64,000 bases of DNA from Actinomadura hibisca NBRC 15177 (GTDB lineage: Bacteria > Actinomycetota > Actinomycetes > Streptosporangiales > Streptosporangiaceae), in NCBI RefSeq assembly GCF_001552635.1, contig NZ_BCRO01000012.1, positions 1 through 64,000 of the forward strand. Direction: 5' to 3'. Below are positions 8,314-16,664 of this stretch, in pieces; positions within the stretch are counted from its first letter, which is position 1, and the number at the start of each line of letters is the position of its first letter. A program made the translations under genes and the position numbers. Under the pieces are notes generated by a model. The model saw only the letters and a list, made by a program, of their open reading frames with translations, searched no databases and was not told the DNA's origin.

Positions 8314-9363
8314 TTGCTCCTCCACCGAACGACCACGACGAAGTCCCTGCGGCGGCTGGCGGCCGTCCTGTCCGCGGCGACCCTGAGCGCCGGCCTGCTG
8401 GCGGGCTGCGGCTCCGGCTCGACCGACGAGCCGTCCGGCGGCGCTCCGGCGGCGGCCGCCGGCGCGTTCCCGGTCACCGTCGAGCACGCCTTCGGCTCCA
8501 CCAAGATCGACGCGGCCCCCAAGAAGGTCGTCTCGGTCGGCTACACCGACGACCAGGCCATCCTGGCGCTCGGCACCACGCCGGTCGGCATGGTCGACCA
8601 GTACCCGAACCCGCCGGGCAAGAGCCCCGACATCAACACCCAGTGGCCCTGGGTGAAGGACAGGTGGGGCAGCGCCCGTCCCGAGGTCGTCATGAACAAC
8701 GGCGACTCGGCGCCCAACTACGAGAAGATCGCCGCGCTGCGGCCGGACCTGATCATCGCGGTCTACTCCGACATCGACCAGGCCGCCTACGACAAGCTCT
8801 CAAAGATCGCTCCGACGGTGGGCCGGACCAAGGCCGAGAAGGAGCCGTTCAGCGCGCCCTGGCAGGACAACGCGGTGCAGATCGCCAAGGCGCTCGGCAA
8901 GGAGACCGAGGGCGCCGCGATGGTCAAGGGCATCCAGGACAAGCTCGACGCCGCCCGCAAGGCGCACCCGGAGTTCGCGAGCCAGACCGCCGTCGCGCTG
9001 TCCTGGTACAAGGGCACGATCTCGCCGTTCACCACCACCGACGTGCGCGGCCGGCTGCTGACGGGCATGGGCTTCAAGGGCGCCACCGGGATCGACAAGA
9101 TCGCGGGCGGCAAGTTCTTCACCACGCTGTCCCCCGAGCGCATCGACCTCATCGACGTCGACCGCATCGTCGTCATCAACGACAAGGCCGACCAGGACTC
9201 GCTGAAGAAGTTCGGGCTGTTCAACAACCTCTCCGCCGTCAAGAAGGGGAAGGTGTCCTACCTGCTGGACAGCGAGGGCCCGGCGGTCGGCGCGGCCATG
9301 TCCCAGGGCACGCTGCTGTCGCTGCCGTACGCGATCGACGAGATGGTCAAGTCGGTCGGCTAG
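8314..9363 (+). CDS. iron-siderophore substrate-binding lipoprotein
   Basis: A 349-residue periplasmic-binding-type protein anchored as a lipoprotein: basic N-terminus, hydrophobic stretch and lipobox LLAGC with Cys32, then a Ser/Gly/Ala-rich linker. The body follows the TroA/FepB-type fold (KKVVSVGYTDDQAILALG, later RPDLIIAVYSD and IDLIDVDRIVVIND). The start is TTG 8314 with AAGGGA upstream; no better start lies in frame before the signal sequence. It would hand ferric siderophore to the permeases encoded just upstream. Confidence 0.93.
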   Translation: MLLHRTTTTKSLRRLAAVLSAATLSAGLLAGCGSGSTDEPSGGAPAAAAGAFPVTVEHAFGSTKIDAAPKKVVSVGYTDDQAILALGTTPVGMVDQYPNPPGKSPDINTQWPWVKDRWGSARPEVVMNNGDSAPNYEKIAALRPDLIIAVYSDIDQAAYDKLSKIAPTVGRTKAEKEPFSAPWQDNAVQIAKALGKETEGAAMVKGIQDKLDAARKAHPEFASQTAVALSWYKGTISPFTTTDVRGRLLTGMGFKGATGIDKIAGGKFFTTLSPERIDLIDVDRIVVINDKADQDSLKKFGLFNNLSAVKKGKVSYLLDSEGPAVGAAMSQGTLLSLPYAIDEMVKSVG

Positions 9364-9365
9364 GT

Positions 9366-11225
9366 GTGAGCGCCCCCGACCCGCACGCCACCCCGGCGGC
9401 CCCGCGCACGGAGAGCCAGCGCACGGAGAACCCGCGCGAGAGCCCGCGCACGGCGGCTCCACGCACGGCGACGCTGCGCACGGCGACCGGACGCGAGGCC
9501 GTCCGATGGGTCGTCGCGCACTGCCGCGGCGTGCCCTGGTTGTCGGCCGCCACCGTGCTCACCACGGTGGCGGGGGCGGCGCTCCAGGTGCTGCCGGTGC
9601 TCCTGCTCGGCCGGGTGGTCGACGCGGTGGTCCGGGGCGAGTCGCAGTCGGTCCTGGTCACGGTCGGGGCCCTGATGGCGGCCGCCGCGCTGCTCGGCGC
9701 GGCGGCCACCGCGGCGTCGGCCTACCTGATCGGGCGGCTGGGCGCGGGCCTGCTCGCACGGCTGCGGGAGGGCGCGGTCCGGGCGGTGCTGGCGATGCCG
9801 AGCGCGCGGATCGAGCAGGTCGGCCGGGGGGACGTGCTCTCCCGGGTCGGCGACGACGTGGCCGTGCTCTCCAAGGGCGTCCGGACGGCCGTCCCCACCG
9901 TCTTCTCGGCGGGCGTGCTGGTCGTCATCGCCACCGCCGGGATGTTCGGCCTGGACTGGCGGCTCGGCCTGGCGGGCGCGGGCGCGCTGCCCGCGTACGC
10001 GCTGGCCCTGCGCTGGTACCTGCCCCGGTCCGCGCCGCTCTACCGGCGGCAGCGGGCCGCGCAGGCCGACCGGGCGCAGGCGCTGATCAGCGGCCTGAAC
10101 GGGATCGCCACGGTCCGGGCGTACCGGCTCGAAGCCGCCTTCCAGGAGCAGGTCACCGCCGAGTCCCGGCGGGTGCGCGACCTCGGCGTCGAGGTGTTCC
10201 GGTTCTTCGGCCGGTTCGTCGGCCGGGAGAACCGCGCCGAGTTCGTCGGGCTGGTCCTCATCATCGTGGTGGGGTACGCCCTGCTGGAGGCCGACGCCGC
10301 CGGGCTGGGCGAGGTCGCGGCGGCCCCGCTGCTGTTCCACCGGCTGTTCAACCCGCTCGGCTCCATCCTGTTCACCTTCGACGAGGCGCAGAAGTCGGGC
10401 GCGAGCCTGACCCGGCTGGTCGGGGTGCTGGGGGAGGCCGCCGAGGACCGGCTCGTGGGCGACCCGGCCGTCGCCCCGGCGGACCCCGCCGCGCGGCCGG
10501 TGACCGTCGAGGGGCTGACGTTCGGCTACCCCGACTCCGAGGAGCCGGTCCTGCGCGACATCGACCTGGCGATCCCGGCCGGGGGCTCGCTCGCGCTGGT
10601 GGGGGCCACGGGCGCGGGCAAGACGACCCTGGCCGCGCTGGTCGCGGGCATCGGGACCCCGCAGGCCGGAACGGTGCGCGTCGGCCCGACCGACCTCGCC
10701 GACCTGGACGGGGCCGGGACGCGGGCCCTGGTGAGCATCCTGACGCAGGAGACGCACGTCTTCTCCGGCCCCCTCGCCGCCGACCTGCGGCTCGCCGCGC
10801 CGGAGGCGACCGACGCCGAGCTGGCGGACGCCCTGCGCACGGTCGGCGCCGACGGCTGGACGGACGCGCTGCCCGACGGCCTGGACACCCCGGTCGGCGA
10901 GGGCGGCGAGCGCCTGGACGCCGCCAAGGTCACCCAGATCGCCCTGGCCCGGCTGGTGCTGAGCCGGGCGCCGGTGGTGGTGCTGGACGAGTCGACCGCC
11001 GAGGCGGGCAGCCAGGGCGCCGCCGAACTGGAACGGGCCGTGCTGGCCGCGTGCCGGGGGCGCACCACGTTGTTCGTGGCGCACCGGCTGACCCAGGCGA
11101 TGGCGGCCGACCGCATCGCCGTGCTGGACGCGGGCCGCGTGGTGGAGCAGGGGACCCACGAGGAACTGGTGGCTCTCGACGGCCGGTACGCGCGGCTTTG
11201 GCAGGCGTGGCGGGAGGCCGGCTAG
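9366..11225 (+). CDS. ABC exporter half-transporter with complete Walker motifs but no LSGGQ
   Basis: A 619-residue fused membrane/ATPase protein starting at GTG 9366, two bases after the lipoprotein stop. Residues about 12-45 are a Pro-Arg-Thr repeat, then six membrane helices follow. The ATPase domain has Walker A GATGAGKT (near 411), a Q loop (ILTQE), Walker B VVVLDEST with the catalytic Glu, and the switch His (FVAHRL). The signature position reads RLDAAKVTQ in place of LSGGQ. It probably dimerises with the next gene product, which has the opposite defects. The role is siderophore-linked, either export or IrtAB-like uptake; there is no siderophore-reductase domain. Confidence 0.93.
   Translation: MSAPDPHATPAAPRTESQRTENPRESPRTAAPRTATLRTATGREAVRWVVAHCRGVPWLSAATVLTTVAGAALQVLPVLLLGRVVDAVVRGESQSVLVTVGALMAAAALLGAAATAASAYLIGRLGAGLLARLREGAVRAVLAMPSARIEQVGRGDVLSRVGDDVAVLSKGVRTAVPTVFSAGVLVVIATAGMFGLDWRLGLAGAGALPAYALALRWYLPRSAPLYRRQRAAQADRAQALISGLNGIATVRAYRLEAAFQEQVTAESRRVRDLGVEVFRFFGRFVGRENRAEFVGLVLIIVVGYALLEADAAGLGEVAAAPLLFHRLFNPLGSILFTFDEAQKSGASLTRLVGVLGEAAEDRLVGDPAVAPADPAARPVTVEGLTFGYPDSEEPVLRDIDLAIPAGGSLALVGATGAGKTTLAALVAGIGTPQAGTVRVGPTDLADLDGAGTRALVSILTQETHVFSGPLAADLRLAAPEATDAELADALRTVGADGWTDALPDGLDTPVGEGGERLDAAKVTQIALARLVLSRAPVVVLDESTAEAGSQGAAELERAVLAACRGRTTLFVAHRLTQAMAADRIAVLDAGRVVEQGTHEELVALDGRYARLWQAWREAG
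9401..9497 (+). repeat. 15-base tandem repeat coding a Pro-Arg-Thr linker
   Basis: CGCACGG or a close variant recurs about every 15 bases (one 12-base unit interrupts), so each unit encodes a pentapeptide such as PRTES, QRTEN, PRTAA, PRTAT and LRTAT. It forms the disordered cytoplasmic N-terminal tail of the ABC exporter. Copy number could vary between strains. Confidence 0.7.
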
Positions 11226-11229
11226 CCCG

Positions 11230-12927
11230 ATGACGACCTCTGACGCGCAGCACCGCACCGGGGCCGCGATCCTCCGGACGGCGCTGCGCCGCAACGCCGG
11301 GCCCATGGCCTGGGGCACCCTCCTCATGGGCCTGTACCAGGCGGGCGAGACCGCCTTCCCCATCGCGCTCGGCCTGATCGTCGAGCACACGATGCGGGAC
11401 CGGAGTCCGGCCTCGCTCGGCCTGGCCGTCGCCGCGCTCGCCGTGATCATCACGACCGTGTCGTTGTCGTGGCGGTTCGGGATGCGCGTCCTGCAGAAGG
11501 CCAACACGACCGAGGCGCACCGCTGGCGGGTGCGGGTCGCGGCCTGCGGGCTCCAGCCGGTGGCGCGGAGGGTCGATCTCCGCTCCGGCGAGGTGCTGAC
11601 CATCGCCACCGAGGACGCCGACCAGACCGCCGACATCATCGAGGTGGTGCCGCTGCTGGTCAGCTCGCTGGTGGCGGTGCTGGTCGCGGCGGTCACGCTG
11701 GGCCTGGCCGACCTCCGGCTCGGCGTGCTGGTGATCGTGGGGACCGTCGCGATCCTGTCGGCGCTGAGCGTGTTGTCCCGGCGGATCGGCGTGCGCACCC
11801 AGGAGCAGCAGGCCCGGGTGGCGCGGGCGGGCGCGAAGGTCGCCGACCTGATCATCGGCCTGCGCCCGCTGCGCGGCTTCGGCGGCAACCACGCGGCGTT
11901 CCGGTCCTACCGGAAGGTCAGCGGGGAGGCGGAGCGGCAGGCGATCGCCGTCGCCAAGGTGAACGGCGCGTACGAGGGCACCGCGCTCGCCCTCAACGCG
12001 GTCCTCGCCGCCGCCGTGACGCTGACGGCGGGCCACCTCGCGTTCCAGGGCAGGATCTCCGTCGGGGAGCTCGTCATGGCCGTGGGGCTGGCGCAGTTCA
12101 TCATGGAGCCGCTCAAGCTGTTCTCCGAGATGCCGAAGTACGTGATGACCGCGCGCGCGTCGGCCGAGCGGATGGCGCTGGTGCTGGCCGCGCCGCCGGT
12201 GCGCGCGCCGGGGCCGGAGCGCCCGGTCACGGGCGGCGACCTGGAGATCGACTGCGTGCACCACGGGTCCTTGCGGAAGCTGAAGTTCACGGTGTCGGCC
12301 GGGGAGTTCGTGGCGATCGCGGCCTACCAGCCGCGCGCGGCGGCCGACCTCGTCTCGCTCCTGTCCGGCGACGTCCCGCCCGACGCCTGCGAGGGCGCGG
12401 TGCGGATCGGCGGGCAGGACACGGCGGACCTCTCCGTCGCGGCGGTCCGCGAGCACCTGCTGGTGAACCCGTACGACGGGGAGATCTTCGCGGGCACCCT
12501 CCGCACGAACATCGACCCGTCGGGCACCGCCCCGAGAGTGGCCGAGGCCGTCGAGGCGTCCCTGCTCACCGACGTCGTCGCCCTGCACCGCGCGGGGCTC
12601 GACCACGCCGTCCGCGACCGCGGGGCGAACCTGTCCGGCGGGCAGCGGCAGCGGTTGTCGCTGGCCCGCGCCCTCGCCGCCGACCCCGGCGTCCTCGTCC
12701 TGCACGACCCGACGACCGCCGTCGACGCGGTCACCGAGCAGCTCATCGCGCGCAACATCGCCGGGCTGCGCCGGGGCCGCGCCACCATCGTGATCACCAG
12801 CAGCCCGGCCCTGCTGGACGCCGCCGACCGCGTCCTCGTCCTGGACGGCGGCGCCATCACCGCGGAGGGCACGCACCGGCGGCTCCTCGACGCCGACGAG
12901 GACTACCGGCGGGCCGTGGCCCGCTAG
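11230..12927 (+). CDS. ABC exporter half-transporter with degenerate ATPase site but intact LSGGQ
   Basis: A 565-residue partner of the preceding gene, starting four bases after it. Six membrane helices precede the ATPase domain. At the Walker A position (near 360) the sequence is IAAYQPRAAADL, so the P-loop Lys is missing. Walker B is VLVLHDPT with His in place of the catalytic Glu, and the switch His is Ser (VITSSPALL). The signature LSGGQRQRLSLARAL (near 467) is perfect. In a head-to-tail dimer this signature completes the ATP site built by the partner, so one site works and one is dead. Its stop overlaps the convergent methyltransferase gene by four bases. Confidence 0.93.
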   Translation: MTTSDAQHRTGAAILRTALRRNAGPMAWGTLLMGLYQAGETAFPIALGLIVEHTMRDRSPASLGLAVAALAVIITTVSLSWRFGMRVLQKANTTEAHRWRVRVAACGLQPVARRVDLRSGEVLTIATEDADQTADIIEVVPLLVSSLVAVLVAAVTLGLADLRLGVLVIVGTVAILSALSVLSRRIGVRTQEQQARVARAGAKVADLIIGLRPLRGFGGNHAAFRSYRKVSGEAERQAIAVAKVNGAYEGTALALNAVLAAAVTLTAGHLAFQGRISVGELVMAVGLAQFIMEPLKLFSEMPKYVMTARASAERMALVLAAPPVRAPGPERPVTGGDLEIDCVHHGSLRKLKFTVSAGEFVAIAAYQPRAAADLVSLLSGDVPPDACEGAVRIGGQDTADLSVAAVREHLLVNPYDGEIFAGTLRTNIDPSGTAPRVAEAVEASLLTDVVALHRAGLDHAVRDRGANLSGGQRQRLSLARALAADPGVLVLHDPTTAVDAVTEQLIARNIAGLRRGRATIVITSSPALLDAADRVLVLDGGAITAEGTHRRLLDADEDYRRAVAR

Positions 12928-13769
12928 CGCCCCGCCGGGCCCTTGCGGCCCACCCCCGCGTAGCACCACTGGCGCTCCGCGCGGGGCGGGACGATCGCGC
13001 CCGGGTCGGGACGCCACATCGACAGGGTGGTGAGGCCGGGGTCCACCAGCTCCATGTCCTCGAACAGCTTCATGACGTCGGCGCGGCCGCGCAGCGTGAT
13101 CTGGTACGTCGCCTTGTCGTAGGCGGCGGCCGCCTCCTGGATGCTGCTGTCGGCGTCGAAGTCGCCGGTCACGTGCGACACCGCCAGGTAGCTGCCGGGC
13201 GCCATGGCGTCGCGCAGCCGCGCCACGACGCCCTGCGGGTCGTCGGCGTCGTCGATGAAGTGCAGCACCGCCAGCATCAGCACCGCGACCGGCTGCTCGA
13301 AGTCGATGAGCCTGTTCAGCTCGGGGTCGCCCAGGATGTCGTCGATGCGCCGCACGTCGCCCTGGATGACGGTCACCTCGGGCGTGTTGGCCAGCAGCGC
13401 CCGCCCGTGGGTCAGCACGATCGGCTCCACGTCGGAGTAGACGACGCGGGCGTCCGGCGCGACCTGGTGCGCGACCTCGTGCACGTTGCCCTGGGTGGGC
13501 AGGCCCGAGCCGAGGTCGATGAACTGCCGGATGCCCCGCTCGGCCAGGAACCGCACCGCGCGCCGCAGGAAGGCGCGGTTCTCGCGCGCCATGAACGGGG
13601 TGTCGGGCGCGTGCCGGACGACCTCCGCCACGGCCTCCCGGTCGACCGCGTAGTTGTCCTTGCCTCCGAGCAGGTAGTCATACATCCGCGGGACGTTCGG
13701 CGTCTGCGGGTCGACGGCGTTCAGTGTCTTCTCCCGGGCCTGTATTGCGGCGTTTTCCACGCTAGCCAT
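12924..13769 (-). CDS. DUF574-type SAM-dependent methyltransferase
   Basis: A 281-residue protein of the actinobacterial S-adenosylmethionine methyltransferase family (Methyltransf_19/DUF574), recognised from NVPRMYDYLLGGKDNYAVDR, the SAM-binding FIDLGSGLPTQGNVHEVA and VLMLAVLHFI. Family members are very numerous in actinomycetes and mostly have unknown substrates. The start is ATG 13769; ATG 13790 is also in frame and neither has a clear ribosome site. It is divergent from the P450, 81 bases apart, and may share its promoter region. Confidence 0.92.
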   Translation of the reverse strand: MASVENAAIQAREKTLNAVDPQTPNVPRMYDYLLGGKDNYAVDREAVAEVVRHAPDTPFMARENRAFLRRAVRFLAERGIRQFIDLGSGLPTQGNVHEVAHQVAPDARVVYSDVEPIVLTHGRALLANTPEVTVIQGDVRRIDDILGDPELNRLIDFEQPVAVLMLAVLHFIDDADDPQGVVARLRDAMAPGSYLAVSHVTGDFDADSSIQEAAAAYDKATYQITLRGRADVMKLFEDMELVDPGLTTLSMWRPDPGAIVPPRAERQWCYAGVGRKGPAGR

Positions 13770-13850
13770 ATCGTGCAGTATCCAGAACATGGAAGCATTG
13801 CGCACATCCCCGCAACAACCGCATCGAAGAAACTGACGTGGGAGAGCGCA

Positions 13851-15176
13851 ATGCGAGGCGACGGAGCCACTCCACCGCAGATCCCCGGGCCGCCCGCAGA
13901 GGACGACGGTGCCGAAGCCGTCGCGGCCGCCGGAGGACTGCACAACTACCAGTTGAATCTTCACGCAGAATACGGGCCGGTCGTCCGGCTCCCGCTGCCC
14001 GGCGCGGGCACGGCGGTGTCGGTGGCCGATCCGGTGCTGCTGGAGGCGACCGCGCGAATCAACAAGCGGCCCGAAAAGCTCTTCGAGTTCCTGGCCCCGC
14101 TCCAGGAATCGGGCAATCTGCAGACGATCCCCGCCGACGAACACGGCCCATGGTGTCGCGTCATGTTGTCGGTGCTGGCCGGACGGCCCTCGCACGAGAA
14201 GCACTTCGCGCAGTTCACGGCGTTGACCAATGAACTGGCCGACCGATGGGCGGAACGCGCCGCCGAAGGAACGGTCGCCCTGCAAAAGGACCTGAGCGAA
14301 CTGTCGCTGCGCATGATCTGCGAATATGCGCTCGGCAGCAGTCTGGAAACGCCGGAATCGGCGGGCCAGGTCGTTTCCGCCTTCGAAAAGGTGCTCACCG
14401 AGTACCTGACGGACCGGGCGGACATGCCGGGCGCCGAACGGGCCCTGGCCTACCTGCGCGGGACCGTCGACCAGGTGCTCGCCGCCCACCGCGAACGCGG
14501 CGCCGACGAGGAGGCCGACCGCAGCGACCTGATCGCGGCCCTGGCCGCGGCGGGCGAGTCCCCGGCCCGCATCCGCGACACCGTCCTGATGACGATGCTG
14601 GCCGCCCACCACACCACCGGCGTCGCCATCTCCTGGACGTTGTACCTGCTGGCCCGGCACCCCGACGCGGCCAAGCGCGTCGTCGACGAGTTGGACGAGG
14701 TGCTGGGCGACCGCGCCGTCCCCGAGTACGCCGACCTCAAGCGGCTGACCCACCTGGACCGGGCGCTCCGGGAGACCATGCGGCTGTACCCGCCGGGCCC
14801 CTACGGCGCGCGCGAGGCCACCGAGGACCTGACGCTCGGCGAGTACACCGTCCCCGCGGGCACGGCGATCTTCTACCCGTTCTGGGCCGTGCACATGAAC
14901 CCCGAGTACTGGCCCGACCCGCAGGTGTTCGACCCCGACCGGTTCACCCCGGAGGCGTCGGCCCAGCGCCCCCGGCTCGCCTACATCCCCTTCGGGATCG
15001 GCCCGCGCAGCTGCGAGGGCGCGGCCCTGGCGACGGTCGAGGCGCAGCTGGTGCTGGCCGTGCTGCTGAAGCGCTTCCACTTCGAGCTGGCGTCCGGCCA
15101 GTCGGTGACGCCCGTCGAACGTTTCGTGCTGTGGGCGGCCGAGGACATCAACATGACCCTGACACCGCGTTCCTGA
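13851..15176 (+). CDS. cytochrome P450
   Basis: A 441-residue P450. The heme loop FGIGPRSCEG carries the axial Cys388, and the ExxR motif is E308-R311 in LRETMRL. The oxygen-activating I-helix reads MLAAHHTTG (251-256): the Thr pair is kept, but the usual acidic residue is His and the usual Gly is Ala. The general look (RLYPPGPYGAREATEDLTLG, WPDPQVFDPDRF) is of the class-E-like bacterial P450s acting on terpenes or lipids. A GGGAG lies upstream of ATG 13851. No ferredoxin gene is nearby. The 3' end overlaps the convergent methyltransferase by 29 bases. Confidence 0.95.
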   Translation: MRGDGATPPQIPGPPAEDDGAEAVAAAGGLHNYQLNLHAEYGPVVRLPLPGAGTAVSVADPVLLEATARINKRPEKLFEFLAPLQESGNLQTIPADEHGPWCRVMLSVLAGRPSHEKHFAQFTALTNELADRWAERAAEGTVALQKDLSELSLRMICEYALGSSLETPESAGQVVSAFEKVLTEYLTDRADMPGAERALAYLRGTVDQVLAAHRERGADEEADRSDLIAALAAAGESPARIRDTVLMTMLAAHHTTGVAISWTLYLLARHPDAAKRVVDELDEVLGDRAVPEYADLKRLTHLDRALRETMRLYPPGPYGAREATEDLTLGEYTVPAGTAIFYPFWAVHMNPEYWPDPQVFDPDRFTPEASAQRPRLAYIPFGIGPRSCEGAALATVEAQLVLAVLLKRFHFELASGQSVTPVERFVLWAAEDINMTLTPRS

Positions 15177-16086
15177 ACGCCTGGCCCGGCGCGCGGGGAC
15201 CACTCCGCGCGCCGGGTCGGTCGGCGAACACCCAGCGGTTGACCGCGAGGGCGTCGTCGGGTTCGGGCAGCGGGCCGCGCCCATGGTGGCGGGCGAAGTC
15301 GAACGGGCTGGTGACGGTGGTGGACCAGCCGCGCGCCGCGAGGTCACCGGCGGAGTCGGGCCGCGGCTCGCCGTCGAAGAGGGCGAGCAGGTCCACGCCG
15401 ATCCGCTGCCGGGCCGCCGTGTAGACGGGGTTGGCGCGGACCTGCGGGGACTCCGCCATGAGCTTGACCTCGAAGGCCATCGTGCTACCGGGGGCACTCA
15501 GCCGGTCCACGGTGTCGATCACCTGCTGCTCGGCGTCACGGGGCAGATAGAGCAGCAACCCCTCAGCCAGCCAGGCGGTCGGCACAGCGGGATCGAAGCC
15601 AGCGCCAAGCAACATCCGCGTCCAGTCATGACGCAGGTCGGCCGCGATAGGACGCCGGACGGCCCGGGGAGCGGCGCCGACGCCGTCGAGCACACCCTGC
15701 TTGAACGCAAGGACACCCGCCCGATCGATCTCATAAACGCTCTGCCCAGGCGGCCAATCAAGGCGGAAGGCCCGCGTGTCCAGGCCCGCACCGAGAAGCA
15801 CGACCTGCTGGACACCCTCGCACGCGGAGCGCATGAGGAAGTCGTCGAGAACCCGGGTGCGCAGGCCGAAGTAGCGCCCCAGCCTGCCCCACAGCGGATC
15901 GCCGTCGCCGCCCGGCACGTCCTCCGGGCGGACCGGCCAGCCCGCCGACGCCGCCGCGGCGCGGACGAAGTGCTCGGCGTAGGGGTCGGCGGCCAGGACG
16001 TCGGGCCGGCGGGTCTCGATGGCCCGCGCGGCGGCGACCATGAGGGCGGTCAGGCCGACGCCGTCCTCGATTCCGGTGCGCTGCAC
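15148..16086 (-). CDS. SAM-dependent methyltransferase (LCMT/TIGR00027-like)
   Basis: A 312-residue class I methyltransferase of the leucine-carboxyl-methyltransferase-like group common in mycobacteria and actinomycetes. It shows TALMVAAARAIETRRPD at the start, the SAM-binding VVLLGAGLDTRAFRLDW (about 95-111), the acidic ribose-binding YEIDRAG, and a later WLAEGLLLYLP. Its start lies inside the end of the isochorismatase-like gene (37-base overlap), so it is the last gene of that operon. The substrate is unknown. Confidence 0.92.
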   Translation of the reverse strand: MQRTGIEDGVGLTALMVAAARAIETRRPDVLAADPYAEHFVRAAAASAGWPVRPEDVPGGDGDPLWGRLGRYFGLRTRVLDDFLMRSACEGVQQVVLLGAGLDTRAFRLDWPPGQSVYEIDRAGVLAFKQGVLDGVGAAPRAVRRPIAADLRHDWTRMLLGAGFDPAVPTAWLAEGLLLYLPRDAEQQVIDTVDRLSAPGSTMAFEVKLMAESPQVRANPVYTAARQRIGVDLLALFDGEPRPDSAGDLAARGWSTTVTSPFDFARHHGRGPLPEPDDALAVNRWVFADRPGARSGPRAPGQAFRNAVSGSC

Positions 16087-16661
16087 GTGTCCTCCTGCGC
16101 GGCGGGCGGGGCCCAGCGGTCGGGGTGGTCATGAGTCGCGGTGTGGGCTCCGTAGACGGCGGTCATGAAGCGCAGAACATCAGCGTCTTCAAGGTGCAGG
16201 GCGGTGGTGCAATCGGTCAGCACCGTGATGTGGAAGCCCTTCTGGAACGCGGTGCGGGCCGTGGAGTCAACACACACGTCGGCGTAGAGCCCCGCGAACA
16301 CCAGCCGCCCGACACCGCCCCGGACAAGATGCCGCTCGAAGCCAGAACCGAGAAAGGCGTCAAAACACGCCTGCTTGGTGAAGACGGCTTCTCCCACCTG
16401 CGGAGCGACCTGGCGGAACTCAGCACCCCACGAACCCTCCAGGCACTTGGGCCGCTTGCCCAGCACACGATCCCTGCGCCGCCAGCTCGCTCCCTGGTGC
16501 TCAGCGTCACCAACAAAGCGGACGAAAACGACCTCGACCCCACGTTCCCGCGCCAGCGCGACGGCCCGCGCGGAGTTGACCGCGACCTGCCGCAGCCGCT
16601 CCGGAGGCCCGGCGCAGAAGTCGTTCTGGAGATCCACCACGACGAGCGCCATCGTCTCCAC
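16050..16661 (-). CDS. isochorismatase-fold cysteine hydrolase
   Basis: A 203-residue hydrolase with the catalytic triad D10 (VVVDLQNDF), K96 (FTKQACFDAF) and C130 (GLYADVCVDSTAR). The cysteine marks it as an amidase/nicotinamidase-type or related member and not a vinyl-ether isochorismatase, which lacks it. It starts three bases after the dehydrogenase-like gene and overlaps the methyltransferase gene by 37 bases, so all three should be translated together. A small amide or ester intermediate is a plausible substrate. Confidence 0.92.
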   Translation of the reverse strand: METMALVVVDLQNDFCAGPPERLRQVAVNSARAVALARERGVEVVFVRFVGDAEHQGASWRRRDRVLGKRPKCLEGSWGAEFRQVAPQVGEAVFTKQACFDAFLGSGFERHLVRGGVGRLVFAGLYADVCVDSTARTAFQKGFHITVLTDCTTALHLEDADVLRFMTAVYGAHTATHDHPDRWAPPAAQEDTCSAPESRTASA

Positions 16662-16664
16662 GGC

